7,141 nucleotides of DNA from Deltaproteobacteria bacterium (GTDB taxonomy: Bacteria; Myxococcota; Myxococcia; Myxococcales; Myxococcaceae): positions 1-7,141 of the forward strand of contig VGRA01000132.1 in the NCBI GenBank assembly GCA_016875515.1, read 5' to 3'. The position numbers and the translations under genes are program-made. A model generated the notes under the pieces. It worked only from the letters and a program-made list of their open reading frames with translations, was not told the origin of the DNA and searched no databases. Positions 5,026-7,141 of this stretch are shown here, piece by piece (the first letter of the stretch is position 1; the number at the start of each line of letters is the position of its first letter).

Positions 5026-6037
5026 CAACGGAAACGAGAACGGGATCTCCGGAGGCCCGGGCCCCTTCTCGGAGGAGGAGCTGGCCGCGGTGGCGGTCCC
5101 CCCCGCGGGTGACGCGGAGCTGGATGACACGGACGCCGCCACCATCGACGTGGACGACGCGGAGCCGGATCTCGCCTCGGCGTTCGAGAAGCTGGCGTCC
5201 CGCAGCCGCAAGCTGACCGAGGAGCAGGTCCGCAACGTGGTGCAGAGCGTGCTGTTCGTGGCCGCCGAGCCGCAGTCCCTGGATCAGCTGTTCGAGGCCA
5301 CCGGCATTGACCGGGACCGGCTGCAGGCCACGCTGGAGAAGCTGCAGGGCAAGTTGCGCGAGGGGCTCTCGGGGATCGTCCTGCACGAGGTGGCAGGCGG
5401 GTGGCAGCTGCGCACCGCACCGGAGAGCGCCGAGTACGTCCGCCGGTTCCTCCGGGTGAAGCCGCAGCGCCTCACCCGCGCCGCGGTGGAGACGCTCGCC
5501 ATCATCGCCTACCGGCAGCCGGTCACCCGGCCGGAGGTGGAGGACATCCGCGGCGTGGACTGCGGAGCCGTCATCAAGGCGCTGCTGGAGCGCAAGCTCA
5601 TCAAGATCCTCGGTAAGAAGGAGGACGTGGGCCGCCCCATCCTCTACGGCACCACCAAGGAGTTCCTCGAGTACTTCGCGCTGAAGGATCTGGCGGCGCT
5701 CCCCACGCTCCGCGAGTTCCAGGAGCTCTCCGAGGAGCACCAGGAGATCGTGGAGAAGGAATCCGGGGGCGAAAAGCCTGCCGTGCAGGGGACGCTCGCG
5801 GCGCTGGCCGACAGCGCGTTCGCCCTGCGGCTGGAGGATAAGGCCGCGGAGACGGAGGCCGCGCTGGGCGTGCTGGAGCAGGCCATGGACGATCTGGATG
5901 CCACCAACAATGCGGCCGCCGCAGTGCTCGCCCCGCCTGCGCCGCCGCCGGGCGAGGCGCCTCCGGCAGACGCCGGGGCAGGGGCCGTGGAGGCTCCCCC
6001 GGCCACGGATCTCGCTTCCCCCACCGAATCCCCGTAG
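5012..6037 (+). CDS. scpB: Segregation and condensation protein B (ScpB) with long terminal extensions
   Basis: ScpB forms a dimer of tandem winged-helix domains that binds the ScpA linker in the SMC condensin. The family domain runs from about residue 68 (LTEEQVRNVVQSVLFVAAEP) to about 235. It includes LQLRT-type WQLRTAPE (131-138), the signature LTRAAVETLAIIAYRQPVTR (154-173) and EDIRGVDCGAVIKALLERKLI (177-197), GRPILYGTTKEFLEYF (207-222) and the closing segment LPTLREF (230-236). Core ScpB proteins are about 180-200 residues; this one has 341. It adds an acidic N-terminal stretch of about 65 residues and a C-terminal tail of about 105 residues, partly charged and helix-like (262-295), then Ala/Pro-rich (300-341). 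The start is supported by AGGAG (5003-5007) 4 nt before ATG, inside the end of scpA. It overlaps scpA by 14 nt and is followed after 9 nt by the pseudouridine synthase gene. Confidence 0.94.
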   Translation: MTTGNNGNENGISGGPGPFSEEELAAVAVPPAGDAELDDTDAATIDVDDAEPDLASAFEKLASRSRKLTEEQVRNVVQSVLFVAAEPQSLDQLFEATGIDRDRLQATLEKLQGKLREGLSGIVLHEVAGGWQLRTAPESAEYVRRFLRVKPQRLTRAAVETLAIIAYRQPVTRPEVEDIRGVDCGAVIKALLERKLIKILGKKEDVGRPILYGTTKEFLEYFALKDLAALPTLREFQELSEEHQEIVEKESGGEKPAVQGTLAALADSAFALRLEDKAAETEAALGVLEQAMDDLDATNNAAAAVLAPPAPPPGEAPPADAGAGAVEAPPATDLASPTESP

Positions 6038-6043
6038 AAGGGG
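6038..6043 (+). promoter_or_regulatory. Ribosome binding site of the GTG-started pseudouridine synthase gene
   Basis: AAGGGG begins directly after the scpB stop codon and ends 3 nt before GTG 6047. The spacing is short, but the site supports GTG as the start. No ATG exists near the N-terminus of this protein. Confidence 0.5.
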
Positions 6044-6046
6044 CCG

Positions 6047-7141
6047 GTGAGCGAACGACTCCAGAAGTACCTCGCCCGCGCGGGCGTGGCCTCCCGCCGT
6101 CATGCCGAGGGGTTGATCACCGCCGGGCGTGTCACCGTCAACAACAAGCGAGTCACCGAGCTCGGCAGCAAGGTCGAGAAGGGAGACCTGGTGGCGGTGG
6201 ATGGCAAGCTCGTCACCCCGTCCGAGGACCGGACCTATGTGGTCCTCTACAAGCCGGCGGGCGTCATCACCACGCTGGACGATCCGCAAGGGCGTCCAAC
6301 GGTGGGTGACTACGTCAAGCACCTGGGCAAGCGGCTCTTCCCGGTGGGCCGGCTGGACTACGACGCGGAGGGGGCGCTGCTGCTCACCGACGACGGGGAC
6401 CTCGCCCAGAAGCTCACCCATCCCTCCTACGAGGTGGAGCGCACCTACCTCGCGAAGGTGAAGGGCGAGCCGGACGACGCCACGCTGGAAAAGCTCCGCG
6501 GCGGGGTGCGGCTGGAGGACGGCATGGCCACCCCGGTGTCGGTGGACGTATTCGAGCAGGCCGAGCGGAACACCTGGATCAAGCTGGTGGTCTCCGAGGG
6601 CCGTCCGCACCTCATCAAGCGGCTGTGCGCCGCGGTGGGCCACCCGGTGGTGCGGCTGTTCCGGCCGGTGCACGGCGGCGTGTCGGTGGACGGGATGTCG
6701 CCCGGCGACGTGCGCAACCTGTCCCGCGGTGAGCTGGAACTCGCGCTTCGGCTTGCGGAGGGGGCACAGGACGTGTTTCCCGCGGAGATCAAGCTGCCGG
6801 CCCGGCGTCACGGGCACGGTCCGCAGCTGCCTCAAGGTTACGGCGAGGAGGCCCCCGAGGAGGGCGGCTACAAGGCGCCGCGGCACAAGCAGGGGTCGAA
6901 GGAGCGCGCGCCCCGGGCCGAGCGCCCCACCCCGAAGCAGCGCGGCGAGCGCACCGGTGCGTTCGGGGGCCGCCGCGAGCGGGCAGGCAGCGGATTTAGG
7001 GCGCGCGAGGAGTCCGAGTCCAGCGGTCGCAGCGAGCGTCCCATGCGCGGTGGGTTCGGCGAGCCGGGCCGCGGACCGGGTGGCCTCAAGGCACGCGGCG
7101 AAGGCGGTGGGCGGAGCTTCGGCGGGCGGGGTGAGCGTCCC
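6047..7141 (+). CDS. rluB: RsuA/RluB-family rRNA pseudouridine synthase, 3' end outside the window
   Basis: The reading frame is open from GTG 6047 through the window end (365 codons, no stop). The N-terminal S4 RNA-binding domain (1-50) starts with VSERLQKYLARAGVASRRHAE, the usual beginning of this family, which fixes the GTG start. The catalytic domain follows: VVLYKPAGVITT (65-76), then VGRLDYDAEGALLLTDDGDL (100-119) with the catalytic Asp104, then ERTYLAKVKG (131-140) and EGRPHLIKRLCAAVGHPVVRL (184-204). Its members isomerise specific uridines in rRNA (RluB: 23S U2605; RsuA: 16S U516, E. coli numbering). The position directly after scpB is the common place of rluB and supports that name, but the HxxKR pattern at 188-192 resembles RsuA more, so target specificity is uncertain. 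From about residue 250 an Arg/Gly/Glu-rich tail of at least 115 residues follows (GERTGAFGGRRERAGSG, RGGFGEPGRGPGG). It is probably disordered and RNA-binding; basic tails also occur in other RluB proteins. Confidence 0.9.
   Translation, partial: MSERLQKYLARAGVASRRHAEGLITAGRVTVNNKRVTELGSKVEKGDLVAVDGKLVTPSEDRTYVVLYKPAGVITTLDDPQGRPTVGDYVKHLGKRLFPVGRLDYDAEGALLLTDDGDLAQKLTHPSYEVERTYLAKVKGEPDDATLEKLRGGVRLEDGMATPVSVDVFEQAERNTWIKLVVSEGRPHLIKRLCAAVGHPVVRLFRPVHGGVSVDGMSPGDVRNLSRGELELALRLAEGAQDVFPAEIKLPARRHGHGPQLPQGYGEEAPEEGGYKAPRHKQGSKERAPRAERPTPKQRGERTGAFGGRRERAGSGFRAREESESSGRSERPMRGGFGEPGRGPGGLKARGEGGGRSFGGRGERP

Noticed and set aside
4955..6886. Open frame of 643 codons on the minus strand opposite scpB and the pseudouridine synthase
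   Set aside because: Same reason: it mirrors real genes, has no recognisable domain, and its composition is that of a shadow frame.
1..7141. Search for mobile elements, CRISPR, toxin-antitoxin, tRNA/rRNA, dif sites and riboswitches
   Set aside because: No repeats with spacers, transposase motifs, terminal repeats, AT-rich dif-like site, tRNA cloverleaf or recognised riboswitch was seen; composition is even across the window.

Overview
This is a GC-rich stretch from what is most likely a delta-proteobacterium of the Myxococcota, and my guess is the Cystobacterineae (Myxococcus, Stigmatella or Archangium type). The reasons are the very strong G/C preference at third codon positions, long open shadow frames on the minus strand, Ala/Pro/Gly/Arg-rich protein tails, and the gene set and order. 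The taxonomic call is inference. All recognisable genes lie on the plus strand, and the window is mostly conserved housekeeping. I see no insertion sequence, prophage, CRISPR array, toxin-antitoxin module, tRNA or rRNA.

Layout: (1) bases 1-190 hold the 3' end of an N-acetylmuramoyl-L-alanine amidase; (2) 205-1005 encodes a probably exported protein of unknown function with four cysteines; (3) 1006-1190 is the longest gene-free gap (185 nt) and holds a clear inverted repeat; (4) about 1191-1439 encodes a small KGG-motif stress-type protein with an unclear start codon; (5) 1452-2069 is yciO, overlapping by one base with (6) xerD at 2069-3037; (7) trpS lies at 3053-4066; (8) a 98-nt gap contains small hairpins and a weak promoter-like pair; (9) scpA (4165-5025) overlaps scpB (5012-6037) by 14 nt, and a GTG-started RsuA/RluB-type pseudouridine synthase gene (6047 to the window edge, incomplete) follows 9 nt later.

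The main functional theme is chromosome handling and translation. ScpA and ScpB are the kleisin and winged-helix partners of SMC condensin. XerD resolves chromosome dimers at dif, and in Bacillus subtilis it also unloads SMC-ScpAB near the terminus. TrpRS, YciO and the pseudouridine synthase belong to tRNA and rRNA function. From yciO to the pseudouridine synthase the genes are tightly packed. Two transcription units are plausible: KGG gene-yciO-xerD-trpS, and scpA-scpB-rluB, with possible readthrough across the 98-nt gap.

I did not find convincing evidence of a new system. The points most worth a second look are a possible ACG start for the KGG gene, three mutually complementary GGAGG/CCTCC elements just upstream of xerD, a pseudouridine synthase whose C-terminal signature is not typical RluB, long low-complexity additions on ScpB and on the pseudouridine synthase, and the uncharacterised four-cysteine exported protein.
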